64,000 bases of DNA from Candidatus Accumulibacter regalis (lineage in GTDB: Bacteria > Pseudomonadota > Gammaproteobacteria > Burkholderiales > Rhodocyclaceae). Of this stretch, positions 8,176-17,105 are shown one piece after another. The position numbers and the translations under genes were made by a program. The notes under the pieces are model-generated. The model ran no database searches. It had not been told where the DNA came from and saw nothing but the letters and a program-made list of their open reading frames with translations. The stretch lies in NCBI GenBank assembly GCA_000585075.1, contig JEMY01000004.1, positions 1 to 64,000 on the forward strand, given 5' to 3'. Position 1 is the first letter of the stretch. Each line of letters begins with the position of its first letter.

Positions 8176-9969
8176 ATGAAACCGATCATCAGCACTCTCC
8201 TCTGCGTCTCGCTGTCGCTCGCCCTCGGCATGCCCGCCCAGGCGGCCAACGAGGCAGCGCCCGCCGAGCAGAACAAGGCGACGAAGCAGAACAAGGCGAC
8301 GAAGCAGAACAAGGCGGGCAAGCGTGCGCCGAAGAGTGCTTTGCCACCGGCACTCGCACCGCATCCCGAGGCCACCGACAACAGCGAGCTGACCGGCCAG
8401 ATCGTCTACCAGGTTCTGCTCGCCGAAGTCGCCTTGCAGCGCGGTCGCAGCGAGTTCGCCAGCCAGGCCTACGCCGACCTGGCAGTGCGCACGCGCGACC
8501 CCGGAATCCTCGAAAGAGCCATCGAGGTAGCCGGTTACGCGCGCCGTTTCGATCGCGTCCTCGAACTCGCACGCCTGTGGGTGCAGATCGAGCCGGACTC
8601 GAAACGTGCGCAGCAGGTCCTCGTCGGCGTACTGGTGCTGACCAATCAGCTCGCCGGGCTGGCACCCCAATTGATCAACATGCTCGAGGCCGACCAGCCG
8701 GCACTTCCCGGCAATCTGCTGGCGCTCAATCGGATGTTTGCCCGCAGCCCGGATCGCAAGGCCGTCCTGCAATTGATCACCCAGATCGGCAGCCATTTCC
8801 CGGACCTTCCCGAAGCGCACTACGCGATCGCCGTCGCGGCCAGTTCTGCGGGTGAAAACGAACGCGCGCTGGCCGAGGTACGGCAGGCGATGGCGCTGCG
8901 TCGGGATTGGCAGATCGGCGCGATGCTGGAAGCGCAGTTGCTGACGCGCCAATCACCGGCCGAAGGCATCGCTTCGCTGCAGAGCTTTGTCGACAGGAAT
9001 CCGGAAGCGCGCGACGCACAGCTTCACCTGGCACGAGCCCTGGTTGGCGAAAAGCGCTATGCCGAGGCCAAGCGCATCTTCGAGCAGTTGCTGCAGGCCT
9101 ACCCGAACAACCCGGACGTGGTCTTCCCGGTGGCTATCCTTGCCCTCCAGGAAGACGACACGAAGCTTGCCGAAGAGCAACTCAAGCATTTGATAACGCT
9201 TGACTTCCCGGACAAGAGCGCGCCTTTCTATTACCTTGGCCAGATCGCCGAGGAAGGCCGGCGTGGCGATCAGGCGCTGGCCTACTATCAGCATGTTGGC
9301 CCTGGCGAACACTATCTCCCGGCGCAGATCCGCAGCGCTGCCATTCTTGCCCGGCAGGGCAAACTCGACGAGGCGAGAAGCCAGCTCCACGCGGCGGCGG
9401 CGAGAGAGCCGCAAGTGCGCGTGCAGATGTTGATCGCCGAAGCGACACTGCTGCGTGACGCCAAACAGACAGCAGCGGCCCTGGCTTTGCTGGAGCACGA
9501 GCTGAGCGAGCAAACCGATCAGCCCGAGTTGCTCTACGAGTCGGCGTTGCTGGCCGAGCGACTCGGCCGCCTGGAAGTCATGGAAAGCCGTCTGCGCAGG
9601 CTGATCGCCCTGCAACCGGACAGTGCGCAGGCTTACAACGCGCTCGGTTACTCATACGCCGATCGCAACACACGGCTGGCCGAAGCACGTCAATTGATCG
9701 AAACGGCGCTCAAGCTGGCGCCCAACGACCCCTTCATTCTCGACAGCATGGGCTGGGTACTGTTTCGCCAGGGGGACCTCAATGGCGCGCTGAGCCATCT
9801 GGAGCGCGCTTACGCGCAGCGCCCCGACGCCGAGATTGCCGCCCACATCGGGGAAGTCCTGTGGGTGCTCGAGCGCCGGGACGAGGCGCTGCGCACCTGG
9901 AATGAGGCACTCAAGCGGCATCCGGATAGCGAGGAGATCAAGGAAGTGCTGCAGAGGTTCGCGCCCTGA
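8176..9969 (+). CDS. Exported tetratricopeptide-repeat protein
   Basis: The 597-residue protein has a signal peptide (MKPIISTLLCVSLSLALGMPAQA) followed by a Lys/Gln-rich low-complexity linker and many TPR units through most of the chain (for example ALGYSYADRNTRLAEARQLI and DSMGWVLFRQGDLNGALSHL). TPR solenoids mediate protein contacts; this one is probably periplasmic or outer-membrane associated. The start at 8176 has an AAGG ribosome site and yields a good signal peptide. It sits directly upstream of lolB and ispE, an order common in Betaproteobacteria, so it probably belongs to the envelope-related part of this operon. No enzymatic domain is seen. Confidence 0.85.
   Translation: MKPIISTLLCVSLSLALGMPAQAANEAAPAEQNKATKQNKATKQNKAGKRAPKSALPPALAPHPEATDNSELTGQIVYQVLLAEVALQRGRSEFASQAYADLAVRTRDPGILERAIEVAGYARRFDRVLELARLWVQIEPDSKRAQQVLVGVLVLTNQLAGLAPQLINMLEADQPALPGNLLALNRMFARSPDRKAVLQLITQIGSHFPDLPEAHYAIAVAASSAGENERALAEVRQAMALRRDWQIGAMLEAQLLTRQSPAEGIASLQSFVDRNPEARDAQLHLARALVGEKRYAEAKRIFEQLLQAYPNNPDVVFPVAILALQEDDTKLAEEQLKHLITLDFPDKSAPFYYLGQIAEEGRRGDQALAYYQHVGPGEHYLPAQIRSAAILARQGKLDEARSQLHAAAAREPQVRVQMLIAEATLLRDAKQTAAALALLEHELSEQTDQPELLYESALLAERLGRLEVMESRLRRLIALQPDSAQAYNALGYSYADRNTRLAEARQLIETALKLAPNDPFILDSMGWVLFRQGDLNGALSHLERAYAQRPDAEIAAHIGEVLWVLERRDEALRTWNEALKRHPDSEEIKEVLQRFAP
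8267..8316 (+). repeat. 18-base tandem repeat in the TPR gene (QNKATK units)
   Basis: AGCAGAACAAGGCG recurs at 8267, 8285 and 8303 with an 18-base period, coding for QNKATK-like units just after the signal peptide. It probably forms a flexible basic linker. Confidence 0.85.
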
Positions 9970-9992
9970 CCCTGACTTCGCTCTATCCGGCG

Positions 9993-10616
9993 GTGGGCGC
10001 ACCCAGGCTCGACCCTCGTCGCTCGCTGCTCTCCGCGATGCTGCTTCTCGCGCTGCTCGCACTGACCGCGTGCAGCACCGCGCCCGCGCCTGCCAGCCTG
10101 CCCTCGCCTGCCCAGCGCGACGAGCTGCAGGACTTCTCGCTCGCCGGCCGCTTCTCTCTGCGCCAGGAAGGGCAAAGCTACACCGGCCGGCTCGATTGGC
10201 GACACGCCGACGACGGCGACGAGCTGCTCCTTTCGTCCCCGCTCGGACAAGGCATGGCCGAAATCGTCAGCAACGCTGCCGGCGCCCGCCTGACCAGCGC
10301 TGACGGAAGGACGCAAGGCGCAGCCAGTGCCGACGAACTGCTGCAGGCTGTCCTCGGTTACCCGCTGCCCCTGGACAAGCTGGCCGACTGGGTACGCGGG
10401 CGCAGCCCGCAGGGCGGGGTGATGGCCGTCGACGCCTGGGGCCGCCCTTCGCGCCTGCACTACGAAGACTGGCGAATCGCCTACGAGTACGACAGCGACG
10501 ACCCGCAGGCGCTTCCTGGCCGTCTCCTCGTCGAGCGCGAGACGCTCCTCGAACTTCGCCTGCGCATCGACCAATGGCTGCCCCTGGCCAGGCCATCGAC
10601 GCCATCGCCGCGATGA
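9993..10616 (+). CDS. lolB: Outer-membrane lipoprotein insertion protein LolB
   Basis: LolB is the outer-membrane lipoprotein that receives lipoproteins from LolA and inserts them. The protein is about 207 residues, with a lipoprotein signal peptide whose lipobox is LTAC (Cys about residue 27) and a LolB-like body (FSLAGRFSLR, GRLDWRH near the N-terminus, and a C-terminal W-R-I-x-Y strand). The start is uncertain: no ATG precedes the signal peptide, and GTG at 9993 is the most suitable codon. The stop overlaps the chosen ispE start (ATGA at 10613-10616), as usual for the lolB-ispE pair. Confidence 0.9.
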   Translation: MGAPRLDPRRSLLSAMLLLALLALTACSTAPAPASLPSPAQRDELQDFSLAGRFSLRQEGQSYTGRLDWRHADDGDELLLSSPLGQGMAEIVSNAAGARLTSADGRTQGAASADELLQAVLGYPLPLDKLADWVRGRSPQGGVMAVDAWGRPSRLHYEDWRIAYEYDSDDPQALPGRLLVERETLLELRLRIDQWLPLARPSTPSPR

Positions 10617-11476
10617 CCGCCAGCCGCCAGATTTGGGATTGGCAAAGCGTCTATCCCGCGCCGGCCAAGCTCAACCTCTTCCTGCACGTCGTCGGTCAGC
10701 GAGCCGATGGCTACCATCTGCTGCAAACGCTGTTTCGTTTCCTCGACCACGGCGACCGCCTGCACTTCGCCCCGCGCGCCGACGGCGCCATACACCTGGC
10801 AACGCCGCTGCCGGGCGTGCCGCCGGAGAGCGACCTTACGCTTCGCGCCGCGCGCCTGCTGCAGGCGGCGAGCGCTTGCCGCCAGGGCGTCGACATCAGT
10901 ATCGACAAGCGCCTGCCCATGGGCGGCGGCCTGGGCGGCGGCAGTTCGGATGCGGCCACCGTCCTGCTGGCGCTCAACCACCTCTGGAAACTCGATTTGC
11001 CTCGCCGGCAGCTGCAGGAAATCGGCCTGCAGCTGGGTGCCGACGTGCCCTTCTTCATTTTCGGGCGCAACGCGTTTGCCGAGGGCGTCGGCGAAGCATT
11101 GCAGGCCGTCGAACTGCCGGCGTGCGGCTACCTGGTCCTCGAGCCGCCACTGGCGGTGGCCACGGCAGCCATCTTTGGCGCCCCGGAGCTGAAACGCGAT
11201 TCCTTGCCGATCCGCGCCGAGCAATGGCACCCGGGGTTCGGCGGCAATGACCTGCAGACCGTCGTGGCGGCCCGCTTCCCGGTCGTTGCCGAGCACCTCG
11301 CCTGCCTGTCGGCCTTCGCCCCGGCGCGCATGAGCGGCTCGGGCGCCTGCGTTTTCGCTGAATTCGAAAGCGCCGAACAGGCCCAGGCGGCACTGCGGAA
11401 AATTCCCGCAAAGCTCCGTGGCTGGGTGGCTGCAGGCCTCGACGAGCATCCCCTGCGCGCACTGGCGAGCGGGTAG
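10613..11476 (+). CDS. ispE: 4-diphosphocytidyl-2-C-methyl-D-erythritol kinase IspE
   Basis: This 287-residue GHMP-family kinase phosphorylates CDP-methylerythritol in the MEP isoprenoid pathway. Seen are PAPAKLNLFLHVVGQRADGYH near the N-terminus, the ATP loop LPMGGGLGGGSSDAA and the C-terminal MSGSGACVF. ATG 10613 is preferred over the in-frame ATG at 10574 because it overlaps the lolB stop and gives the normal short leader before PAPAKLNL. It also supplies precursors for the DMAPP used by MiaA. Confidence 0.95.
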   Translation: MTASRQIWDWQSVYPAPAKLNLFLHVVGQRADGYHLLQTLFRFLDHGDRLHFAPRADGAIHLATPLPGVPPESDLTLRAARLLQAASACRQGVDISIDKRLPMGGGLGGGSSDAATVLLALNHLWKLDLPRRQLQEIGLQLGADVPFFIFGRNAFAEGVGEALQAVELPACGYLVLEPPLAVATAAIFGAPELKRDSLPIRAEQWHPGFGGNDLQTVVAARFPVVAEHLACLSAFAPARMSGSGACVFAEFESAEQAQAALRKIPAKLRGWVAAGLDEHPLRALASG

Positions 11477-11511
11477 GCGACACCAGGTCAGGAGAATTAT
11501 TGCTTTCGCGC

Positions 11512-11540
11512 TTCTTTTCCTGAGCAATCCTGGGTATAAT
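11512..11540 (+). promoter_or_regulatory. Sigma-70 promoter for tRNA-Gln
   Basis: A perfect -10 TATAAT lies at 11535-11540, with a weak -35 (TTCTTT) 17 bases upstream at 11512-11517. The predicted start near 11547 lies about 33 bases before the tRNA. Confidence 0.7.
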
Positions 11541-11579
11541 GCGCGCCTCGTTCGCCAGCCAGGCGATGCGAGCGACAGC

Positions 11580-11656
11580 TGGGGAGTCGCCAAGTTGGTC
11601 AAGGCACCGGATTTTGATTCCGGCATTCGAAGGTTCGAATCCTTCTTCCCCAGCCA
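11580..11656 (+). tRNA. tRNA-Gln (anticodon TTG)
   Basis: A full 77-base cloverleaf can be drawn. The acceptor begins TGGGGAG and closes with TTCCCCA, G is the discriminator and CCA is encoded. The anticodon stem is CCGGA/TCCGG around TTTTGAT, giving anticodon TTG for CAA codons. The T arm contains GGTTCGAATCC. Its place between ispE and prs is common in Betaproteobacteria. Confidence 0.97.
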
Positions 11657-11673
11657 CTCCATTTCTGTCAAAG

Positions 11674-11697
11674 CGGGCAGGCTGCCTCACCTGCCCG
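11674..11697 (+). terminator. Terminator-like hairpin after tRNA-Gln
   Basis: CGGGCAGG and CCTGCCCG form an 8-base stem with an 8-base loop, followed by the T-rich TCTTGCTTTAT. It sits between the tRNA and prs. Confidence 0.6.
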
Positions 11698-11710
11698 TCT
11701 TGCTTTATAC

Positions 11711-11730
11711 GGCGCCGCTCCTGCGGCGCC
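11711..11730 (+). other. Hairpin in the prs leader
   Basis: GGCGCCGC and GCGGCGCC form a perfect 8-base stem with a 4-base loop, ending 15 bases before the prs ATG and next to its GGAAAG ribosome site. It could affect prs translation; no known riboswitch is recognised. Confidence 0.4.
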
Positions 11731-11745
11731 TCTGGAAAGCGCACC

Positions 11746-12696
11746 ATGGCCTACGACAGCCTGATGGTTTTCACCGGCAACGCCAACCCCGCATTGGCTG
11801 CCGACGTTGTCAAGCGCCTCAACATATCGCTCGGCCGAGCACAGGTTGGTCGCTTTTCCGACGGTGAAATCAGCGTCGAGATTCAGGAGCACGTGCGCGG
11901 AATGGACGTGTTCATCCTGCAATCGACCTGCGCGCCGACCAACGAGAACCTGATGGAGCTGCTGGTGATGGTCGACGCGCTCAAGCGCGCCTCGGCGGCC
12001 CGCATCACCGCCGCCATCCCGTATTTCGGCTATGCCCGCCAGGATCGCCGCGTGCGCTCGGCGCGGGTGCCCATCGCCGCCAAGCTGGTCGCCGACCTGC
12101 TCGCCGCTGCCGGCGTACACCGCGTTTTGACCATGGACCTGCACACCGAGCAGATCCAGGGCTTTTTCAACATCCCGGTCGATAACATCTATTCGCTGCC
12201 GATCATGCTCGGCGACGTCTGGAAGAAGGACTTCGACCACCTGATGGTCGTCTCGCCCGATGTCGGCGGCGTGGTGCGCGCGCGCGCGCTGGCCAAGCGT
12301 CTCGAGTGCGACCTGGCGATCATCGACAAGCGGCGCCCGAAGGCCAACGTTTCGGAAGTGATGAACATCATCGGCGAAGTCCAGGGACGAACCTGCGTGA
12401 TCATGGACGACCTGGTCGACACCGCCGGGACGCTGTGCAAAGCGGCGACCGCGCTCAAGGAGCACGGCGCCCGGCACGTCCTCGCCTACTGCGTCCACCC
12501 GGTCCTTTCCGGCCAGGCCGTGGCGCGGATCAACGCTTCCGATCTCGATGAACTGGTGGTCACCGACACCATTCCCCTGCGTGACGACGCAAAGAATTCA
12601 CCGCGCATACGGCAGCTGTCGGTCGCCGAAGTGATGGCCGAGACGATTCGCCGCATCAGCAACGAGGATTCGGTTTCGTCCCTGTTCATCGAATAG
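11746..12696 (+). CDS. prs: Ribose-phosphate pyrophosphokinase (PRPP synthetase)
   Basis: The 316-residue enzyme makes PRPP from ribose 5-phosphate and ATP for nucleotide, histidine and tryptophan synthesis. Conserved features are [21 protein letters not shown], the catalytic loop region [23 protein letters not shown], and the PRPP-binding [13 protein letters not shown]. Length is standard for the class I enzyme. The ATG at 11746 gives the usual N-terminus. rplY follows after a hairpin. Confidence 0.98.
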   Translation: MAYDSLMVFTGNANPALAADVVKRLNISLGRAQVGRFSDGEISVEIQEHVRGMDVFILQSTCAPTNENLMELLVMVDALKRASAARITAAIPYFGYARQDRRVRSARVPIAAKLVADLLAAAGVHRVLTMDLHTEQIQGFFNIPVDNIYSLPIMLGDVWKKDFDHLMVVSPDVGGVVRARALAKRLECDLAIIDKRRPKANVSEVMNIIGEVQGRTCVIMDDLVDTAGTLCKAATALKEHGARHVLAYCVHPVLSGQAVARINASDLDELVVTDTIPLRDDAKNSPRIRQLSVAEVMAETIRRISNEDSVSSLFIE

Positions 12697-12763
12697 GGCA
12701 GCGGACGCGGCGCAGCCAACGCCTTGCGAACGAAGCATCAGAAGCATCAGAAACATTTTCCAA

Positions 12764-12791
12764 CCCCTCGCCTGGTCGCGGGCGGGGCTTT
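12764..12791 (+). terminator. Imperfect hairpin between prs and rplY
   Basis: CCCC(T)CGCC and GGCGGGG pair around a short loop, followed by CTTTTG. It lies downstream of prs and 22 bases before the rplY start, so it could act as a terminator or attenuator. Confidence 0.5.
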
Positions 12792-12812
12792 TGCAACAAC
12801 CAGGAGCTGTCC

Positions 12813-13460
12813 ATGAAGTTCGAAATTGAAGCGCGCAAGCGCACTTTGCAGGGGTCCGGAGCGAGCCGCCGCCTGCGCCGCGAAAACCGGGTCCCGGCCA
12901 TCGTCTACGGTGGCACGGCCGGTCCGCAGATGATCGACATCGACCACAACGAAATCCTGCTCAACCTGCGCAAGGAAGGCTTTCGCTCGTCGGTTCTGAC
13001 GCTCAAGCTCGATGGCCAGCGCCAGCAGGCCTTGCTGCGTGACGCCCAGGTGCACCCCTGGAAGCCGCTCGTTCTGCACTGCGACTTCCTGCGCGTCGAT
13101 GCCACCCATGCCATCCATCAGCGCATTCCGCTGCACTTCCTGAACGGCGAAATCGCTCCGGGCGTCAAGCTTGAAGGCGGTGCCGTCGCCGCGGCGCTGA
13201 ACGACATCGAAGTCAGCTGCCTGCCGCAGCACCTGCCGGCGTTCATCGAAGTCGACCTGAAGGAACTCGCGCTCGGCGACATGATCCACGTTTCCGAACT
13301 CGTCTTCCCGGACAAGGTCACTCCGGTGGTTTCCGGCGACGACCAGGTCGTCGTCTCGATCATCGCTCCGAAGGTCGTCGAGGAGGAGGAGGTCGAAGGC
13401 GAAGAAGTGGAAGGCGCCGAGGCAGCTGCCACGGACGAGAAGGACGAGAAGGACGACTAG
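12813..13460 (+). CDS. rplY: 50S ribosomal protein L25, long Ctc/TL5 form
   Basis: The 215-residue protein binds 5S rRNA in the large subunit. The N-terminal L25 domain (about residues 1-95, with GSGASRRLRRENRVPAIVYG) is followed by the TL5/Ctc beta domain and an acidic Glu-rich tail. This is the long form seen in many bacteria, unlike the roughly 94-residue E. coli L25. An AGGAG ribosome site precedes ATG 12813. It lies between prs and pth, the normal betaproteobacterial order. Confidence 0.96.
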   Translation: MKFEIEARKRTLQGSGASRRLRRENRVPAIVYGGTAGPQMIDIDHNEILLNLRKEGFRSSVLTLKLDGQRQQALLRDAQVHPWKPLVLHCDFLRVDATHAIHQRIPLHFLNGEIAPGVKLEGGAVAAALNDIEVSCLPQHLPAFIEVDLKELALGDMIHVSELVFPDKVTPVVSGDDQVVVSIIAPKVVEEEEVEGEEVEGAEAAATDEKDEKDD

Positions 13461-13491
13461 GCCAGCAGCCCGGCGTCCAGCCAGACCCAGG

Positions 13492-13521
13492 CCGCCGTCC
13501 GGCACTCGCTGCCCACGGCGG
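13492..13521 (+). terminator. Rho-independent terminator after rplY
   Basis: CCGCCGT and ACGGCGG pair perfectly around a 16-base loop, followed by TCTTTTCTTT. It lies between the rplY stop and the pth start. Confidence 0.65.
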
Positions 13522-13550
13522 TCTTTTCTTTGACCCATGCCATTGATGTC

Positions 13551-14126
13551 ATGCCCCCACCCCGCCTGATTGTCGGCCTAGGCAACCCCGGCGGCCAATA
13601 CGAGGATAACCGGCACAATGTCGGCTTCTGGTTCGTCGACCAGCTCGCTGCTCGCCTACAGGCACCGCTGACGGCGCAGGGGAAGTTCCTCGGCCGCGTC
13701 GCCCGCCGGGGAGAATTGTGGTTGCTGCAACCGATGACCTACATGAACCTCTCCGGCCAGGCGGTTGCTGCGCTGGCGCGCTTCTACAAGATCGCCGCCG
13801 ACGAAACGCTGGTCGTCCACGACGACCTGGATCTCGAACCGGGCAGCATCCGCCTCAAGCAGGGCGGCGGCAACGGCGGGCACAATGGTCTGAAAGACAT
13901 CCAGGCGCGACTGGCGACGGCGGATTTCTGGCGCCTGCGACTGGGCATCGGTCATCCCGGCGAGCGCGCCGAAGTCGTCAGCTACGTCCTCAAGGCACCC
14001 CGGCGCGAAGAGCAGGAGCTGATCGACCGCGCCCTCGACCGCTGTCTGCTCGCCTGGCCCGACCTCGCCGCCGGCGATTACGCGGCCGCGCAACGACAGC
14101 TGCACGTCAAGACCGTCTCACCATAG
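13551..14126 (+). CDS. pth: Peptidyl-tRNA hydrolase
   Basis: The 191-residue enzyme frees tRNA from prematurely released peptidyl-tRNA. Seen are [21 protein letters not shown] with the catalytic His of [20 protein letters not shown] with the conserved Asp, and [16 protein letters not shown] 13551 is taken because it lies ten residues before the GLGNP motif; the TTG upstream at 13530 is less likely. ychF follows 10 bases downstream, the usual pairing. Confidence 0.97.
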   Translation: MPPPRLIVGLGNPGGQYEDNRHNVGFWFVDQLAARLQAPLTAQGKFLGRVARRGELWLLQPMTYMNLSGQAVAALARFYKIAADETLVVHDDLDLEPGSIRLKQGGGNGGHNGLKDIQARLATADFWRLRLGIGHPGERAEVVSYVLKAPRREEQELIDRALDRCLLAWPDLAAGDYAAAQRQLHVKTVSP

Positions 14127-14136
14127 GAATCCGAGC

Positions 14137-15228
14137 ATGAGCCTCAAATGCGGTATCGTCGGCCTGCCCAACGTCGGCAAATCGACCCTCTTCAACGCTC
14201 TGACCAAAGCGGGAATCGCCGCCGAGAACTACCCCTTCTGCACCATCGAGCCCAACGTCGGCATCGTCGAAGTGCCCGATCCACGCCTCGCGCAGCTGAC
14301 CGCCATCGTCAAGCCGCAGCGGGTACAGCCGGCGATCGTCGAGTTTGTCGATATTGCCGGGCTGGTTGCCGGCGCCTCGAAAGGCGAAGGCCTGGGCAAC
14401 CAGTTCCTGGCCAACATCCGCGAGACCGACGCCATCGTCAATGTCGTGCGCTGCTTCGACGACGAAAACGTCGTCCATGTTTCGGGCCGCGTCGACCCGC
14501 TCTCGGACATCGAAACGATCATGACCGAGCTGGCGCTCGCCGACCTCGCCGCCGTCGAACGCACCCTCAACCGCGACAGCAAGAAAGCGCGCTCGGGCGA
14601 CAAGGAAGCGCAGCAGCTGGTCGCCGTTCTCGAACGCCTGCTGCCGCACCTCAACGAAGGCCACCCGGCGCGAACGCTGACGCTTTCCAGCGACGAAAAA
14701 GCGCTGCTCAAGCCGCTCTGCCTACTGACCATCAAACCGACGATGTACGTCGGCAATGTCCTCGAAGACGGATTCGAGAACAACCCCCATCTCGATAGCC
14801 TGCGCGCCCACGCGGTCAAAGAAGGCGCGCCGGTGGTCGCCCTCTGCGCCAAGATAGAAGCCGAGCTCGCCGATCTCGACGACGAAGACAAGCACGCTTT
14901 CCTCGCCGACCTCGGACTCGAAGAGCCCGGCCTCAACCGCCTGATCCGCGTTGGCTACCAGCTGCTCGGGCTGCAGACCTACTTCACCGCCGGCGTCAAG
15001 GAAGTCCGCGCCTGGACCATCCACGTCGGCGACACCGCCCCGCAGGCGGCCGGGGTCATCCACACCGACTTCGAGAGGGGCTTCATCCGCGCCCAGACCA
15101 TCGCCCTCGCCGACTTCATCACCTACAAGGGTGAACAGGGCGCCAAGGAAGCCGGGAAGATGCGCGCCGAAGGCAAGGAATACGTCGTCAAGGACGGCGA
15201 TGTGCTGAACTTCCTGTTCAACGTCTGA
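14137..15228 (+). CDS. ychF: Redox-regulated ATPase YchF (Obg-like)
   Basis: This is a 363-residue P-loop NTPase of the OLA1/YchF subfamily, which prefers ATP and binds ribosomes. The P-loop is GLPNVGKST, followed by the G2 region [10 protein letters not shown] and [20 protein letters not shown]. Instead of the usual NKxD it has a variant G4. A C-terminal TGS domain (about residues 280-363) ends FLFNV. Length is typical. The start has an AGGA ribosome site. Confidence 0.97.
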   Translation: MSLKCGIVGLPNVGKSTLFNALTKAGIAAENYPFCTIEPNVGIVEVPDPRLAQLTAIVKPQRVQPAIVEFVDIAGLVAGASKGEGLGNQFLANIRETDAIVNVVRCFDDENVVHVSGRVDPLSDIETIMTELALADLAAVERTLNRDSKKARSGDKEAQQLVAVLERLLPHLNEGHPARTLTLSSDEKALLKPLCLLTIKPTMYVGNVLEDGFENNPHLDSLRAHAVKEGAPVVALCAKIEAELADLDDEDKHAFLADLGLEEPGLNRLIRVGYQLLGLQTYFTAGVKEVRAWTIHVGDTAPQAAGVIHTDFERGFIRAQTIALADFITYKGEQGAKEAGKMRAEGKEYVVKDGDVLNFLFNV

Positions 15229-15297
15229 CGCAAGGGACGAGGCCGCGCTGGAACTCGGCCACCTCCCTCCTCTTGCACATCGTGATGCGTACAGACC

Positions 15298-15432
15298 ATG
15301 CGCATCACGAGCAGGGCGCCCGAAATGGACGCCGCCACCCTCCCGCAGGCGTTACTCATGGCCCTCAAGCAACGGCAGCGCGAAGAATGGCTGGCCGAGA
15401 ACAGGGCAGCCATCGCTGCGCTGCATTCCTGA
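15298..15432 (+). pseudogene. Possible remnant of a CcdA-type antitoxin
   Basis: A 44-codon frame (ATG 15298, in-frame ATG 15325) ends with QREEWLAENRAAIAALHS. The pattern W-L-x-E-N-R-x-A-I resembles the C-terminal, toxin-binding end of CcdA/RHH antitoxins. The DNA-binding N-terminal half is not recognisable and no CcdB-like gene follows, so this looks like a decayed fragment. The rest of the gap 15229-15705 holds only the palindrome described separately. Confidence 0.4.
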
Positions 15433-15639
15433 TGAGACTTTCAGCGACCCTGACAGTCGCTTGAAACCATGCCGCCGCTGGCATCCCTATGGTCCCTACT
15501 GCGTGAAACCCTACCTTAGCCAAGGCAAGAGTGAGGACTTGGCCCTCCGTCATTTCGCTGGCCCTTGCCCCTGAAGCACACCTGGTATGACGACATCAAT
15601 TGGTCGGCCCAAACCCTAATTAATTCGGTCAGTAGCGCA

Positions 15640-15670
15640 ACCCCCCCCGTTTTGGGGGGTATCGGATACC
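15640..15670. promoter_or_regulatory. Compound palindrome upstream of the LuxR-type regulator
   Basis: ACCCCCC (15640-15646) and GGGGGGT (15654-15660) form one inverted repeat around CCGTTTT. The overlapping GGTATC-G-GATACC (15658-15670) forms a second perfect one. They end 35 bases before the regulator start and could be an operator for autoregulation or a cruciform element. Confidence 0.5.
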
Positions 15671-15705
15671 GCCGCCGTGGTGATAGCATTGCTGTCGGAG
15701 GGGAG

Positions 15706-16827
15706 ATGACGACGGACAGGCTCGACAGCGGTCTGTGTGCGCTGATCGATATCATCTACAGGCGGCAGACGCCGAATCGCGACCCACTAGCACTCATGCC
15801 CGAGTGGTTTGACGCGTTGCGCCGCCTGCTCCCCTTCTCGTCGGGTGTCTTCATGCCCATCGACCCGGTTGGCGGCGCGCTGTGCCAGGGCTATACGCAT
15901 GACTGCGATCAGCACGACATGCGCGACTACCTCACGCATTACCAGATCCTGGATCCCTACCTTATCTGGCAACCGGCACTCAACAACCCGGACGCCGTGG
16001 TGCGCCTGTCGGACGTCACCGATATCGGCAGAACGGTACGCGGCGAGTTCGGCCAGTTCATGAACCGCATCCCCTATTTCCACGCGCTGGCCGTGATTCC
16101 ACAGCTGAACGGCGTGCCGCTGGGCGCTTTTTCGGTGCACCGCCAGCGTCGGCAACGCGACTTCGACCCGCGCGAGATGGCGCTGTTTCAGTGGTTCGTG
16201 GGCCATGCCACGACGGCAATCGACTACCTCTCGCTACGGCGCCAACGCGATGATCAGCGGCCCGCGGCGGTACTGGTGATGAGCCGCGAAGGCAAGATCC
16301 AGGCGCTGAGCGCGGAAGCACAACGTATCGTCGAATCCCTGCCTGAGAAAGAGCCGCAGATTCTGCCCGGACGATGCGATGCTTCGCGCATCTGGCGCTG
16401 TGGCAGCGAGGTCTTCGTCGTCAGCACCCGGCGCGTCGACCCGGCCAGCCTCATTGGCCTGGGCCATGCCATTCGTGTGCCACATTCTGTCGCCATCGAC
16501 CGACTCGCGCAGCGGCTGAGGGTATCCGAAGGCGAGCAGCGCCGAGAGTTTGCCGTGACCCTGGAGAAGCTCGACGTCAACGACGCCGTGCGCGGCGAGG
16601 TTTTCGGGCTCCATCTGTCGCCGCAGCAGAAGCGTGTGGCGATCCTCCTGCTCAAGCGTTACGAGCCGCGTCAGATCGCCGAAATCCTCGCCCTCTCGCC
16701 GCACACGGTGCGCGACTACGTGAAGGACATCTACCGCCGTGCCGGCGTAAACGGCTACGAAAAGCTGGTCAGCAGGCTGTCGAACGGCAACGGCGCCAGT
16801 CCCTCGCCAAGCGGCCCGACGACCTGA
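15706..16827 (+). CDS. LuxR-type HTH transcriptional regulator
   Basis: The 373-residue protein has an N-terminal sensor-like region (about residues 1-200, GAF/PAS-like, with no motif I can name) and a C-terminal LuxR/GerE helix-turn-helix (LSPQQKRVAILLLKRYEPRQIAEILALSPHTVRDYVKDIYRRAGV). There is no receiver domain, so it probably senses a ligand or protein directly. ATG 15706 is chosen for the strong GGAGGGGAG ribosome site; the longer frame would read through the palindrome. The GMC oxidoreductase operon starts 278 bases downstream and is a plausible target. The signal is unknown. Confidence 0.8.
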   Translation: MTTDRLDSGLCALIDIIYRRQTPNRDPLALMPEWFDALRRLLPFSSGVFMPIDPVGGALCQGYTHDCDQHDMRDYLTHYQILDPYLIWQPALNNPDAVVRLSDVTDIGRTVRGEFGQFMNRIPYFHALAVIPQLNGVPLGAFSVHRQRRQRDFDPREMALFQWFVGHATTAIDYLSLRRQRDDQRPAAVLVMSREGKIQALSAEAQRIVESLPEKEPQILPGRCDASRIWRCGSEVFVVSTRRVDPASLIGLGHAIRVPHSVAIDRLAQRLRVSEGEQRREFAVTLEKLDVNDAVRGEVFGLHLSPQQKRVAILLLKRYEPRQIAEILALSPHTVRDYVKDIYRRAGVNGYEKLVSRLSNGNGASPSPSGPTT

Positions 16828-17105
16828 CGGCTGCCGCTCGCTGGCGCGATGTCCGGCAAGGTGACTGGCGCGCCAGGTGGCCGGGTCTTGTTCTTGTATA
16901 AGCATCCCGTGCCTGCCCCGGAGCATGCGTTGACCGCGCTACGGTGTTCAACGATACTCTGGTGGGCGCCGCCGAGCGCCCGTTTTGTCATATCGTCACG
17001 TCCTGGTCCTGGCCGGGTCATGGGTGACAAGCCAAGAAGCCCTTGCTCCCCGGTCAATTTTCCGAGATGGGCCTTGGCGGATTTCATCTGCCGTTTGAGG
17101 AGTCG

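Noticed and set aside
8267-8316. Repeats as a possible CRISPR array
   Set aside because: Period is 18 bases with no unique spacers, and it encodes an in-frame peptide repeat.
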